Assembly: GCA_016617855.1 (NCBI GenBank)
Contig: JAECUM010017498.1
Location: forward strand, 1 to 64,000
Direction: 5' to 3'
DNA from: Megalonaias nervosa
Taxonomy: Eukaryota > Mollusca > Bivalvia > Unionida > Unionidae
DNA length: 64,000 nucleotides
This document shows positions 51,276 through 63,898 of this stretch, piece after piece; position 1 is the stretch's first letter; each line of letters begins with the position of its first letter. The notes under the pieces are model-generated. The model had not been told where the DNA came from. It worked only from the letters and a program-made list of their open reading frames with translations, and searched no databases. The translations under genes were made by a program, and so were the position numbers.

Positions 51276-51547
51276 GCCAACTAATTTCATCAAAATCAAC
51301 ATTATGTAGTATGTTATAGAACTCAACCCCGATGCATCTTATTGCTGCTAATTAGGTCACTTTAATATCATCTACGCTGCGACACTATTTGCAACAGTTT
51401 ACAAATTTTCTTACAGTCACATCACACATGTTGATGTGATTTATCAATTGATTTGCGTACATTTATTTCTTCTATATTTACAAGATGATTCCACAGATTC
51501 CTCATTTTTTTATTTATATGATTTCAGGCTCAAAAGATTATTCATCT

Positions 51548-54013
51548 CTATAATTCCTCCTCTTTCTCTTCAGAATCCAGGAGACCAGCCATGTCTTTAG
51601 CCTCTTCCCTCCTATTCAACATGTTTTCGGTCTTTTCCTTGCGGTTGCAGGCGGTTTCCATGGCTTTGTCAACGATGCTCTGAATTAGTATGTCCCACTT
51701 AGGGCGAATCATGAATTCTCCATCTTTAATTGCCCAACTTGCCCTCGTGTATTTATGTATCAGTGTTTTAATCATTCTATTGGCATCTGATGTGTCTGTC
51801 TGTTCTTCCATTAGCACCACTACATTCCTTGCTTTTTGAATGGCAACTGTACATTCTGACTTGCACCAACGAGACTTGAGAAAAGATGGTGTTATAACGG
51901 GAACTACCACAAGACTTTCATCTATACACCGGTGAATCTCTGTTATAATAGGCAGACCAGGTATGAAGTTTCTTTCACCACAACATACGAGCTCACTTTC
52001 CTTTCTAATGTTAATATTTAGCTTTTGTTTTAAGAGATTATTTAATGATGGACGTATGTATTTCTCGACGACGTCCTGGTCCTGGCTACAGAATGGAAGA
52101 AATACAACGAATTTGAACTCACTGTCATCCTTCTGAATCAATCGCTTCAAAAGCTCCATATATTTAGTTCGTCTCGACTTTCTTCGTATATATAGAGCAA
52201 GAAAGGCAAAGACACCTGCACAAACAATTCCAATAGTTACTGACGAAACTACGATTTTTATTATTGTAGGGAAAGAAACACAATCAAAGTGAACTTTATC
52301 GAGTGTTTCTCTGTCCAGAGGATACTGCTCATTTCCATATTTGCATACTAAAGACTCCATATCAACAATTATGATATTAGTCGATATAATCCATTGTAGG
52401 AAATAAATACTTTTACAATCACATTGCAGAGGATTTCCAGAAAGCTCGATTGTCAAATTCCAGTACATGTGTTCCTCTTTTTTTAACAATTCTCTGGTCA
52501 TATCAATGCTTTGTCTATATCCATATTTATCCGCCAGCCCGATTTTGCTTAAAAAATATAGAGACAAAATATCAGCAGCATTGCTTTCGTTGCTTTTTGT
52601 CTTTGTCATTTGATGACGTGATATGTCTTCCAGCGTAAGAATGGTTCCTAAGGGTAAATTGTGCAGGCGATTGTTTCTTAAATCAATATATTTTAAGTTC
52701 CACATGTTGCTTAAATCAATATTGAAGTCATTAAGATCATTTTGTCTTAGGTCAAGAAGTTGCAGTTTGGTATTGGAAGAGAAACATGTCTTTGGGATGG
52801 CAGTCAGATGGTTATTTCGCAGAGATAAAACTCGAAGTTCTGTGGTCGAACGGAATAAATTACGAAAATCTTCCATTGCTTGCATGCTACTCAGATTATT
52901 TTCTGCCATATTGAGAATCTTCAGCAAGGAGAATAGTCTCAGGGATGATGGAGCTATATATTCCATGCCGTTACGAGAGAAGTCCAATTTCTGGATTTCT
53001 TGCACCTTATCCGTTCCGAGAACTGTCAGGTTTACATAAACCAATTTGTTATTGCTGAGATCTATAACCTGGACGGCCGCGTTTGCATTGAACCTGGACA
53101 AATTCACAATAACGTTGGCGGCTAGTTCTTTAAACTCAGGGATCACTATATTACTGAGAAATATATATTTAAGTTCAGGACTGAGATAATCGATTGATAC
53201 CGAGAAGAGTGAAGTTTTCGTTTTACTACTGCTTAGTACCAACGATGGACATCCACTTGCATCAAACACCTCCCACTTAGGAAAATAACTTTCTGTAAAT
53301 TTCTGTTTTGGTCCCCCTATACTGAGTCCTATGAAAAGTTGTATGTTTGTGCTGGAGATATTCAAATACTGTAAATTAAAGAGTACCTTCATGTAAACTT
53401 CGTAATAAAATCCAACAACTTTCGAACGACTAATATCCAGGTATGTAAGGTTCTTACCACTAAACGCTTTAATAAAAGTTTTGCCAAGTTTTGCATCATT
53501 AGCACTCACTTGGAGGCCAATCAAAGATAAATATTTTAGACCACTGAGAGTTCCCACCAGAGCTTCCTCCACAATAGATATATTCAACCCCAATAACATT
53601 TCAAGATGCAATGCCTCAAGGTTAGGAGTATAACGGAAGGCCTCGGATTCGATAAGATTTATCCCATAACACGATGATATTGACAGATATTTCAATCCAA
53701 CAAGCCCTTCTAGAAATGTGTTGTGTATACATTTCACATTTGGAAAGGCAACAATAACAAGTTCTGTTAAATTCCTCCAAGTTGTGTTTGAAAAAAGTCC
53801 TTTCGGAAAACTCTCGGCATGAAATTCCGTTCCATCAAATTTGACCCTTCGTACATGCAAAGGAATTGAAAGAGGGAAATCCTCTTCCGTTACTATTCCT
53901 CTACAGACAAGAGAGATATCATCTGGGACGCATGACGAAGATGCTTCCATAACTGTCATAAGTACAGCTATCAAGCAGAATAAAGAAAGTGCAACTTGTG
54001 TATGCATGTCCAT
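51548..54013 (-). CDS. Toll-like receptor, second paralogue
   Basis: 821 residues, single exon, ATG at 54013. Signal peptide (about 1-25), N-terminal Cys pair (28, 37), leucine-rich repeats (clearest at about 315-455), LRR C-terminal cap (525-578, NPLQCDCKSIYFLQWI), membrane helix (about 583-608) and TIR domain (about 632-777) with FVVFLPFCSQDQD, CGERNFIPG and FLKSRWCKSEC. It aligns with the first paralogue over its whole length. Differences include extra residues near 232-275 and an acidic, Glu-rich C-terminal tail (LLDSEEKEEEL). Its start lies inside a 35-bp tandem repeat that duplicates the start codon. Confidence 0.95.
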   Translation of the reverse strand: MDMHTQVALSLFCLIAVLMTVMEASSSCVPDDISLVCRGIVTEEDFPLSIPLHVRRVKFDGTEFHAESFPKGLFSNTTWRNLTELVIVAFPNVKCIHNTFLEGLVGLKYLSISSCYGINLIESEAFRYTPNLEALHLEMLLGLNISIVEEALVGTLSGLKYLSLIGLQVSANDAKLGKTFIKAFSGKNLTYLDISRSKVVGFYYEVYMKVLFNLQYLNISSTNIQLFIGLSIGGPKQKFTESYFPKWEVFDASGCPSLVLSSSKTKTSLFSVSIDYLSPELKYIFLSNIVIPEFKELAANVIVNLSRFNANAAVQVIDLSNNKLVYVNLTVLGTDKVQEIQKLDFSRNGMEYIAPSSLRLFSLLKILNMAENNLSSMQAMEDFRNLFRSTTELRVLSLRNNHLTAIPKTCFSSNTKLQLLDLRQNDLNDFNIDLSNMWNLKYIDLRNNRLHNLPLGTILTLEDISRHQMTKTKSNESNAADILSLYFLSKIGLADKYGYRQSIDMTRELLKKEEHMYWNLTIELSGNPLQCDCKSIYFLQWIISTNIIIVDMESLVCKYGNEQYPLDRETLDKVHFDCVSFPTIIKIVVSSVTIGIVCAGVFAFLALYIRRKSRRTKYMELLKRLIQKDDSEFKFVVFLPFCSQDQDVVEKYIRPSLNNLLKQKLNINIRKESELVCCGERNFIPGLPIITEIHRCIDESLVVVPVITPSFLKSRWCKSECTVAIQKARNVVVLMEEQTDTSDANRMIKTLIHKYTRASWAIKDGEFMIRPKWDILIQSIVDKAMETACNRKEKTENMLNRREEAKDMAGLLDSEEKEEEL

Positions 54014-54138
54014 ATGAATAACTAAATAACTTGTGTATGCATGTCCATATGAATAACTAAATAACTTGTGTATGCATGTCCATATGAATAGCTAAATAAC
54101 TTGTGTATGCATGTCCATATGAATAACTAAATAACTTT
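53994..54138. repeat. 35-bp tandem repeat spanning the TLR start codon
   Basis: ATGTCCATATGAATAACTAAATAACTTGTGTATGC is repeated four times at exact 35-bp spacing (54006, 54041, 54076, 54111). The first unit contains the TLR start. On the minus strand each upstream unit has its own ATG (54048, 54083, 54118) followed by a seven-codon sense stretch identical to the TLR N-terminus, then a stop. Confidence 0.95.
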
Positions 54139-54935
<797 letters not shown>

Positions 54936-54939
54936 ATGA

Positions 54940-55360
54940 CTATTACTACGACTCACTCTCTGGTCTTAAATTGATTAATAGAAAAGAGTAAGAAGCAACA
55001 AGCTTTGAAAAATGCAACTAATAACAGTTTTCTTTAGAATACAAAGTGAATGTGTTAAAAAAGGAACTTACTTTATTGCGGATTTAATGCCAAATAATCC
55101 TAGAAGTTCTAAACCTTAGTGTTAATCCAAAATAAATTCAACGCTGAAGTGTTGATGTGCCTGTAGCGGTATGTGTCGTATTGATGTGTCAAGAGTCTAT
55201 TGTTGAATCACAATAATGCAATCTAACAATATCTACTTGTCTGAAATTTCACTACAAAATGTCCTTGTCCTTGGCTCAGGCGAAGATAATAATCCTAGTA
55301 GTTAACCCATGTTTATAGAGAAAACTATTTAGCTCTGTATTGGTTCACAAGAAGTAACAC
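54940..55360 (-). repeat. LTR family A copy, diverged
   Basis: Minus strand: TCACTTTGTATTCTAAAGAAA ... TTCAAAGCTTGTTGCTTCTTACTCTTTTCTATTAATC, matching the 3' part of the solo LTRs. Borders are not clear and no target duplication was found. It sits in the 5' flank of the second TLR gene only. Confidence 0.6.
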
Positions 55361-56520
55361 ATATCCTTCTCCAGTCTCTTTCTCACTCTGTCATTCTCAC
55401 TCTCTATATCTGTGGTGTTTTACTTATTTATTATAACTTATTGTGCAAGGCAGTTCCCAAACTCCGAAAGTGCCAATTCTTGCAATCTACAGATGAAGTC
55501 TTCACGACACTTTTAAGAGCAAGTTCAAGTATTTAAGTGAATTAACTACTATTTTTGTTTTTGATAATGTATCTATATGTGCATATAAGTGTAATTCATA
55601 TTATGTGTGTGTGATAAAATATCTCTTTGTCCATGTAAGTGGGGAGTTATAATTCCTATCTTTGTGTGTGAGAATGTATCTCTAAGTGCATGTAAGTGAT
55701 TGTATCTGAGTAGGCTTATTAAATATTTTGTATATTTATCATCCCTATCTATAGGGTACACCATTCATCAGCAAGCCTAAAGTTGTGTGTATCTAAGTTA
55801 CTTAGTGTACCGGCAATTTAATTGCAATTGTTTGGGTGAAAAACTGTATATATTATTTGGTTCAAACAATTTACAGAGCAGAACAGAAGAATGATGCTGA
55901 AATTTACTTATAATGATCACTTTTTTGAAATTCTTTAATTGATCATAAGTTTGGATTTAATTTGGTGTTCACACGCCTAGGACAAAAGAGGAGAGACAAA
56001 CATGTATAAAAATATAAACACAAGCTTGACTTACTTTAGTGAATCACAATATTTATTCCGCTGTGGAAGACCTGACCAAATACCAAACCGATTTTCAACA
56101 AAAGAGGAAAAAGACAGAGGAGTATGAGATATTGTTTAGATCCAAAGCAAACGTTAACTAGTTAGATTTTTTCAAAAAAATCAAATATTTGCTTTATTTT
56201 GAACCTACCAATGACATAAATAAAATAAAAGAAAAGGTTTGATTCTGATTATTCTCCTTAAGGTTTAAATTCAGACTTCCTAATATGTCGAACCTTCAAT
56301 GAGTATTTTATCGAACCTTATCAATGAGTAATTTCCACTATATGTATATGCTTAGATAAGGATTGGTTTAAAGTTAGGCATAAATGGTTACGAGTAATGG
56401 CATTTGTAATAATCGCGTCATTTATTCAAAAAAGAAGGTGTTTATTTTTAGATTTTTCTATATATGTTAATTGATTAGATTCGGTTTGGATTGAATCAAT
56501 TAACCATTAACTAGCCCACA
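55361..56520. other. Intergenic, minisatellite and TLR duplication flank
   Basis: A diverged minisatellite of the 36480-36775 type (GTGTGAGAATGTATCTCTAAGTGCATGTAAGTG) lies at 55565-55740. Further collinear matches to 37180-37350 are at about 55960-56130. No gene. Confidence 0.5.
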
Positions 56521-56524
56521 CATT

Positions 56525-56800
56525 GATTTTAATAAGGTCTTCGTTCAAGACAAAGCAGGGAGAGTTGTGTTCAAAATAATAGACAAAAATGTATCATCAG
56601 CAAACAGTTTTATGCTGAGCCGAATGCTTAGTGACAATACCATTAATGCAAATAATAAAAACAGTAATCTAAGTATTAGACCTCTGGGGAACGCCAGCAC
56701 TGACATGTTGTTGGTCTGTAGTGAACCTTTCTATAACAATATAATCTCTCAATATGAACTAAACATCTGCTAGTCTTTGTCGAAAGCCTAACAAATATCA
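56525..56800 (-). pseudogene. Non-LTR retrotransposon reverse-transcriptase fragment
   Basis: Minus-strand frames show GVPQR (about 56695) followed by a hydrophobic LLF/INDIVTKHS-like block and LFADDTFLSII (about 56600-56570). These are the conserved GVPQGS and FADD motifs of LINE reverse transcriptases, split between frames. The 68-codon plus-strand frame here is antisense to it and not a gene. Confidence 0.65.
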
Positions 56801-56860
56801 CGAAATACCACTTTAATTTCCTTGCCATCCTCAACCGCCTTGAAAAACGTTTTGTTCATT

Positions 56861-57664
56861 CTTACGATTATATGGTCTTAAAATATGCAACAGAAAGAAG
56901 TAAAATCGAAATGTTTGTAAAATTCAACAAATAAATTTATTTCCCTAATACCAAAGTGAAAATTTAAAAAGAAATTAAGTCTCAAATAATCCTAAGTGGT
57001 CTATTACAAGTCCAAAAGTATAGAATATTCAAAATGAACTGCAATAGTTTTGAATGTGCTGATGTACCAATACTCTTGACTGAGTTAATGTACCAATAGT
57101 CACAATGGTATAATCAGGACGTCTTTGAATAAGTCCACAATAATCTCAAAAAGAAGTTTTAGTCCCAAAAGTCATCGAGTACTTTGTAATTCCAATCATT
57201 AATTTAAATTAATAATTCCTCTGAAATTATTAATGAAAATAGCTAAATATGACTCTTCAGACTTTATACTCTTGTTGACTGCAACTTTATACAAAATCCT
57301 AGGCATAGAAAATGACCAGGATCACAACCTTATATAAAATCCTAGGCATAGCAAAATAACCAGGATCACAACTTCGTATAAAATCCTAGACATAGCAAAA
57401 TGACCAGGATCACAGGTTTGCTTCTAGAAAATTCAAAGTTTGTAAATAAGACTAGGCCTTGAACTCAGACAATAAATAGGAATTTATAACTTACAAACAT
57501 GACAAAGCTCAGGTAGACCGAAACTGTGAGTTTAATCACGGAAAAGGGTCAAGTACACAATATTAAATAAATATACATATCAACATGACACACAGTTGGA
57601 TGCGAGCCATACCATTTGGGTCAAACCAGTTTGAAAGTAACTGATTAGGTTGTTGCCTGTAACA
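56861..57664 (-). mobile_element. Probable solo LTR (family A), minus strand
   Basis: On the minus strand it starts TGTTACAGGC and ends TAATCGTAAG (one mismatch to CGTAAC). Its 3' part contains TTTCACTTTGGTATTAGGGAAATAAATTTATTTG. Flanks TCATT (56856-56860) and TAATT (57665-57669) match at 4 of 5 bases. An internal 47-bp unit (AAAATCCTAGGCATAGCAAAATGACCAGGATCACAACTT) is repeated three times at about 57293-57415. Confidence 0.65.
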
Positions 57665-57669
57665 TAATT

Positions 57670-58535
57670 GTACAAATTTATGAAGACAGTTTTGAAACGT
57701 TTTGCCCAAAGAGTTCAGTAATGAAATAGATATATAATTTGAAACAAAATATGTTCCCCTTTTACCTAGAGTAGCATTAACCTCTCCCCACGTTATTCGA
57801 AAATATAAAGATTCGATCGGATTATTGAAGATTTCTGATGTCGAAATACTATGCCATAGGTAACGGTTAGCATGGAAACAGCTTCAGTTGTGATGGGTAT
57901 AACAGTTAATAGGAAATGAAGGAAGAATAAGAAGATGCAGTATTACCAAAAAGCAATAACGAAACATTGAGGAGAAATTTAATTGTATAGTCACCGACTA
58001 TAGCAAATATTAGAAAATACAAAACGCAGTCAGGAATAAAGTTAAAGATTAAAGATGATTCGAAGATGGAAAGAATAAAAGAAAAGGAGATTTTAGAGAA
58101 ACTTACATCAAACAGAAAGTCTGTTATAATGACAGAGATAGAAAAGGGTACGACGTGAATGAATTATTTGAACCTATTGGTTCTTGGAATTTTGACTGTT
58201 TGAAATTTCCGCCATTTAAATTAAACGTTTAATCATGATAACAATTGTTAGGAATTGACGGAAGCATGAAGAGAAACATAATATTTGTCTAAAAAAATCA
58301 AGTTGATTACAGTGAAGGTAAATCCGCAGTTCAATTGGAGAGAAAACATTTTGTTTTGGCTATTAAAATATTTCAAATGAGCTCACTAATCAAATAATAT
58401 TACATCAACATTTAGTGTGACAGAAAACTGCTTAACCAAAGCATTCAAATGTACATAACTAAAGTCAAAATTGATACCGAATTTTTAAGACACAAATCAA
58501 AAGTCTTATCAACTGTAAATCTTATTTAAACTCTG
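57670..58535. other. Intergenic, no gene seen
   Basis: AT-rich sequence without recognisable genes or repeats. Confidence 0.5.
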
Positions 58536-58537
58536 TA

Positions 58538-58541
58538 CATG

Positions 58542-58616
<75 letters not shown>
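58538..58616. repeat. (TA)n microsatellite
   Basis: Long uninterrupted TA tract. Confidence 0.95.
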
Positions 58617-58620
<4 letters not shown>

Positions 58621-58724
58621 AGTATCTGAAGATATACAAATATATCTATTTAACTGGATACAATCTGTGAACGTTTGAAATATATATTGACAAAGACAAG
58701 ATAGTCTCTTTAAGGAACTGCGAA

Positions 58725-58964
58725 GATCAACCATAAATGTATTGAATATCAGCATTAATGACGAAGTAGACACTGTTATAAATTCCCAAAGTATGACTGT
58801 AGTGTTCTGTTTTCTTGCAACTCGGGACACAAGTTGCAAATTCATGTTAAGTAAAGAAAATGATGTGAGAAAAATCTTTAAGTGACACTAGATACTGAAT
58901 AGAACATGATCCTGATTTTAGTGTACGTCGTCAGAAAAACCAGATATCTGCATGAGCTATATGC

Positions 58965-59006
<42 letters not shown>

Positions 59007-59625
59007 GGGAGAAGGAGACCGTAACTTTGTATTTGGCTTCTAACTATATTCCCAGTGTATGAAAAACCATAACATTGCACAATGATTCATATTGATAATG
59101 ATAATCATATTAACAAGTTTTCTCCTGTTGAATCCAGTGGTATGTCCCCTGTGTTTGGTATCGAATGTGTAACTTACAGTACTTATTTATGTGCATCTAC
59201 ACTTTTCTGAAAGGGAATCATAAACAAGTCCACATCTGGTTTCTCTCATCAATGTTCCTAATGTAACTTTTCTATCAAGCTGTCACCAATGATTTATGAA
59301 ATGGAGTGGATACCAACTAGAATGGAAGCAGAGATGCTGAGCAATGGTTTAAGACATATTTTCAAAGACCAGATAGCCTATAAAAAGAAATGATAAGATG
59401 AACCATCAATGCATTGAATGTCAGCATTAAAGACGAAGAAGAGACTGTTATAAATTCCCATAGAAAGACTGTAGCCTGGGGGGGGGGGGTTGTAACTCGG
59501 GACACAAGTTGCAAATTCGTGTTATTTAAAGAATATGATGTGATAAAAATCTTTAAGTGTCACTAGGCACTGAATAGAACATGTTCCTGATTTGAGTGTA
59601 CATCGTCAGAAAAAAACAGATAAGA
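58725..59625 (+). repeat. Direct repeat pair, ~220-bp arms
   Basis: 58725-58945 and 59400-59625 share the order ATTGAATRTCAGCATTAA, ACTGTTATAAATTCCCA, AACTCGGGACACAAGTTGCAAATTC and GAATAGAACATG at high identity, spaced about 680 bp. A (GA)n tract (58968-59002) and a G9 run lie within or next to the arms. Separately, 59225-59380 resembles 60860-60985 (TCTCATCAATGTT..CTAATG, GTCACCAATGATTTATGAAATG). Confidence 0.8.
58968..59002. repeat. (GA)n microsatellite
   Basis: Uninterrupted GA repeat. Confidence 0.95.
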
Positions 59626-62480
59626 AATATAATGCAGTAGGTCCATAATTAAGCAATGACATCAACCGAAGTAACCACCGTATTACAAGATTACAAAATT
59701 CGGAACACAATTCTATTAGTAAACTTTCTGTACAAAAAGAATTCACACACAAAACCGTAAGCAGGATGACAATATAGAAAATATCCAAACTCGGCAGGAA
59801 TAATTTGGTAATGAATTGATAATTACAGAACAAGGCTCTAGTAAAAACAAAGAACAGGAAAAATCTCATAAACGCAGAAACATCTGAACGATGACAAGCA
59901 AATGATTCCAGAGGTCAATATTTATTTCCTCTACCGTGTACTATAGAGACTCTTAAAACTGTGATGGAGAAACCTTGATGAATTAGAACCCACTAAAAAC
60001 ACTATAAACATTTAGATATATTATTTAGAGACCGAAAAAGAGGAAATTAAAGTATCAATGGAAAATTATAAGACTCGTAACACTAATTGTTTGTAACGGC
60101 TGCAAAGAAAGAATAAATAATTGAAAGAAAGAGCAATATAAATATAAGTAAACGTATGAGCTATTAGTTGCCTTAGATGACAGGATACAAACACTAAAAG
60201 ATCAGATCTTAGTAGCTTTAAAAAGCGAACTCACTGCTAAAATCGCAGGTTCCGAAACAATAAGGATGGAATACACAGATAGATAGATAATTAATAGCAT
60301 CCGCGTGCAAAAAAAAAAAGTGTTTTATAGAATTAGACAAGCTAGTGAAACGACTGAGGAAAGAGATTAATGAATTGAAATAAAACGCGAAAACCTACTT
60401 TAGATTGAGCGATCTACTTTAACATGTACCTGCGCGGCAAATTATAGCTCTCTAACAAGTTTCACATGGATAATGGGTTTCCTTCAAACGAAAGATAGAA
60501 TAGATATCATATTGTGAAAACTATTAAAATTGAATGTATTTAAAAACCGTCTGATGCATATTTATGGGCTCAAAAACTGTACTCAATGATTTTCTTTAAT
60601 GCGTTTTCTTCTTTGCCCTTATCCCGATTATAAATTATCTAACAAAATTATTATTGTGTAGTTCCACCGAGAAACCTGGTTTCCATCGTGTAAATTATTT
60701 GCGTAGATTGTAAATGTTGTTATACTTGACAAATTGTAAAGTATTCCGTATGCCTCCATGAGAAAACACTCGTACGAACAGGAGCAAATTCGATTATATT
60801 AAGAAAGGTAATTTTACATGTTACATGTCATTAAAAACTCTTCATATTTGCACCATTAAACATTTGGATTCTCTCATCAATGTTTCTAATGTTGTCACCA
60901 ATGATTTATGAAATGAAGAGGATACAAACTAGGAACGAAGCAGAGAAATTGAGCGATGGTTCAAGATATATTTGGCGTATGTGTGATATCTGCACCATAT
61001 CAGAACGTGTGGAAATACTTTTCTGTGATTCTGCATGTTAATGCTGGATAAGAAAGCACGATTGTTGGGCACCATGGCAAAATGGAGAAAAGATAGGTGG
61101 GAGAACAGAAGTGTCCCAAATACACTGGTGGCCTCATCAGGAGATAATCAATAACCATGATAAACAACATCATAATTCCTTACTTACAGAAATTAATTTG
61201 ATTGAATGAAACTATCGGAATCTAAGGAAAACTGTATTTTTGTTCGTAACCTTACGATGACTGTTTTGCGACTAAGGAAGCCATTTTTGTCTGTATAAGA
61301 GTAAGAGCATGTATATGGAGAATAAATGCATACATGAAAATGGCTACAGGATAAATCGTATGCGTTGATATCAGACTTAGCTTTTCTACATTAAATAAAA
61401 ATCTGCTATTCATATTAAAATTGTAGAAATCGTAGTTATATACAGCCTGTCCAAGTCATAACATGGTTTGGACCTTCTACCAACTGAGTCAAAATAAAAC
61501 AACAGTTACGCATTTCGCTCCAAAGTTGTGACCAGACTTTTGATAGCCAATCGTTATCGTTCCACTTCATTCCACATCGAGCACTGGTACATGTAGCTAG
61601 CCAAAGCAGCATTTTAAATAATTGCCCACTTGCAAACGAATGGCTATTGTCCAAAATGAATTGACTAGTCATCTAGATTATTGACTTATTACGTTTTCAA
61701 TATGGTAACTCTATGATGTCCACATACCTTGACTTAAAATTAAAACTTGTATGAAACGTTTACATTCGCCCAGTTTATACGATATATGTATCGGTGTCTA
61801 TCGAGGATGCTATGATAATAACCAACTATCATTCTAGGGTGACGGTTAATAGGGTGACGGTTAACAGGGTGACGGTTACTATACAACTCTAAGCAAATCT
61901 AAAATTTTCCCCAAACCTCAAAACATTACGTATTGAAGGTTCAATACTTTTAAAATTACATACTTTCTTTGAGTTGTTCCCATGCTCCGGAACAATGGAA
62001 GCCATTCGGTGTTTCTCAGTTTGCTTTCGCAAATTAAAGATATTAAACCCTTCCTCGTGATCATCCAGGTACTAAGACCATCGACACTACAGATATCGGA
62101 AATCTAAAGAATCAAAACCTTCCTTTTTAATTCACATGTTGTACCAGCCCGGATTAAGACCGGCGCTCCATTGTTCTATTCCTGCATGTGTGAGGCAACA
62201 TAACATTTTCAGAAATTTCAACTTATCTAATAAAGACAACTTCTCGAAAGTTTCACTTTGTTTCATGACTGCGGGAATAGTTTAATTTGTATAAATACAT
62301 TGCAGTCAGCTACATTTTTCACATTTTTCAGCATTGTACACCTCATGCGCGGCCGTCGACATCATCAAGGCACGCAATAAATAAAAAATTCAGCGTATGT
62401 TTAAAGACATAGTTATGTTTATATAAACTACATAAAACACAGTTTAAATAAAGAATATACGATATGTATTTTCATTACAG
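59626..62480. other. Intergenic, no gene seen
   Basis: No supported gene. It includes the second copy of a dispersed segment at 60860-60985 and a 15-bp tandem triplet AGGGTGACGGTTAAT at about 61838-61880. Small frames (59606-59869 and 61436-61672, both minus) lack recognisable features. Confidence 0.5.
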
Positions 62481-62599
62481 AGCTCTAGATCCCCCAGTCC
62501 TTTGAGGAATACAATTCGGTCATCATCGTTCAACCGAAGAATCAATAATTAGTCTTCTTGGTTATGTCTCTGATTTCAAGTAAAGTTATCAAAGTAACT

Positions 62600-63110
62600 G
62601 AAACTAATCTTTACTTTCTCTCATGGCATGACAAAAGTGCTAAAGAAAGGAATTATGAGCCTTGGGGATATAATTCTGACTCTCTTTCCCATACGTAAAA
62701 CTCCTATTTTGGTTTTGTATTATGGCCCTTATTCATTTCAAAAGAAAGTGACTTAAAATACATAATTAACTCGCCTGGGAGAAGGAAACAGAAGCAGCGT
62801 TGCAGTATAAATTTGTTAAAGGAGTATGTTGATAGAGATAGCCCTGTTAATCATTGCGTAGTTGGTGAGGATTTCAACGATGGAATGCAATCTGACTGTA
62901 GTGATATTGGTTTAACCAGTCTTCGGAATTCTGAAATATTAAATAATCTGTAACAGAAATGTTTGCATCTACAACTACAAGAAAAGAGTAAAGTAAAAGA
63001 GCTATTATGTGAATATCGGCATCTGTTTCCAGATGTTCGGACACGAACAGATACAATCTACCATTATATTGACGTTCTCGATTATACACTGTGAAACAGC
63101 ATCCTTACAT
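62600..63110 (+). pseudogene. Gypsy-type integrase tail and RT start, Gmr1-like order
   Basis: Plus-strand frames read INSPGRRKQKQRCSINLLKE (62765-62825, integrase C-terminal tail), an acidic linker, GLTSLRNSEILNNL, a stop, then EYRHLFPDVRTRTDTIYH and KQHPY at 63095-63108 (reverse-transcriptase N-terminus). It is the same family as 8600-8990 and shows again that integrase precedes RT. It is cut at about 63110 by hAT sequence. Confidence 0.75.
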
Positions 63111-63898
63111 TCAAACAGGTGTAAGTATTGCTGCAGTCATGTTGTCAGCCGTTAATGAATGGGGAATACCATCCAATCTACCACTGGTAACTGACAATGT
63201 TTCGAACATGGCTGTAGCAACATCAGGAGCAGGATGCTACCAACACAATCACTACTATGCAGACAAATTACATTTAGATAAACAGAAAACCCTGAAAATA
63301 AATGTTTTAGTAAACGTAATAGCAGGATCAGAAGCATTGTCAGCTTGTTTAGCCGCAGTGCAGTTGCTGCAGGAATACTCAGAGACGACATTGATGTTCT
63401 AAATTACCAAAATACAAACTAATTCAAGATATTTGTACTAGATGGAAATCAGCAGCTGACGTTATTGAAAGGTTTCTGGAATTACAACCGGCAGTGTATG
63501 GATCTCTAACCAGCAACAAGATGAGCAGAGTGAACAGAGATGTAAGAAACATGCTGGAAACTGACATTAGTAATGCTGAAGAAGTATTGGCACATTTGAA
63601 ACTATTGTGGACAATAACAATGTTTTGTGTCCGGGAGAAACACCAACGACATCCATCGTTTGTTTCACTGCAGAATCAACTGTTGATCACAATTATGGCT
63701 TCGGCCAATCATCATTCAGCATTGGTAGAAGACACTAAAGCAACTGTTGAAGTGAATTTTTTGTCAGGTATGCATGAAACAAGGATTTCCTCCAGACAGC
63801 AAACTGCTCTTGACCCCAGGTTAAAAAAATATCCCTTTTCTGAGTGGCAATCTGAAGTCTACAACGGCTTGACTCTAGCAGAATCTACTTCTTATTAA
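63111..63898 (+). pseudogene. hAT transposase (ZBED1-like), frameshifted
   Basis: The frame at 63111-63402 carries LLPLVTDN-type sequence (LPLVTDNVSNMAVATSGAGC) of the hAT catalytic core. The sense then continues in the next frame from about 63400 to 63898: DICTRWKSAADVIERFLELQ, SRVNRDVRNMLETDISNAEE, RHPSFVSLQNQLL and ALDPRLKKYPF. That order matches the ZBED1/hAT transposase core and start of the dimerisation region. One frameshift near 63395, a missing BED finger and missing C-terminal part make it a pseudogene. Confidence 0.85.

Noticed and set aside
56567..56773. 68-codon plus-strand ORF
   Set aside because: Antisense of a LINE reverse-transcriptase fragment with FADD motif.
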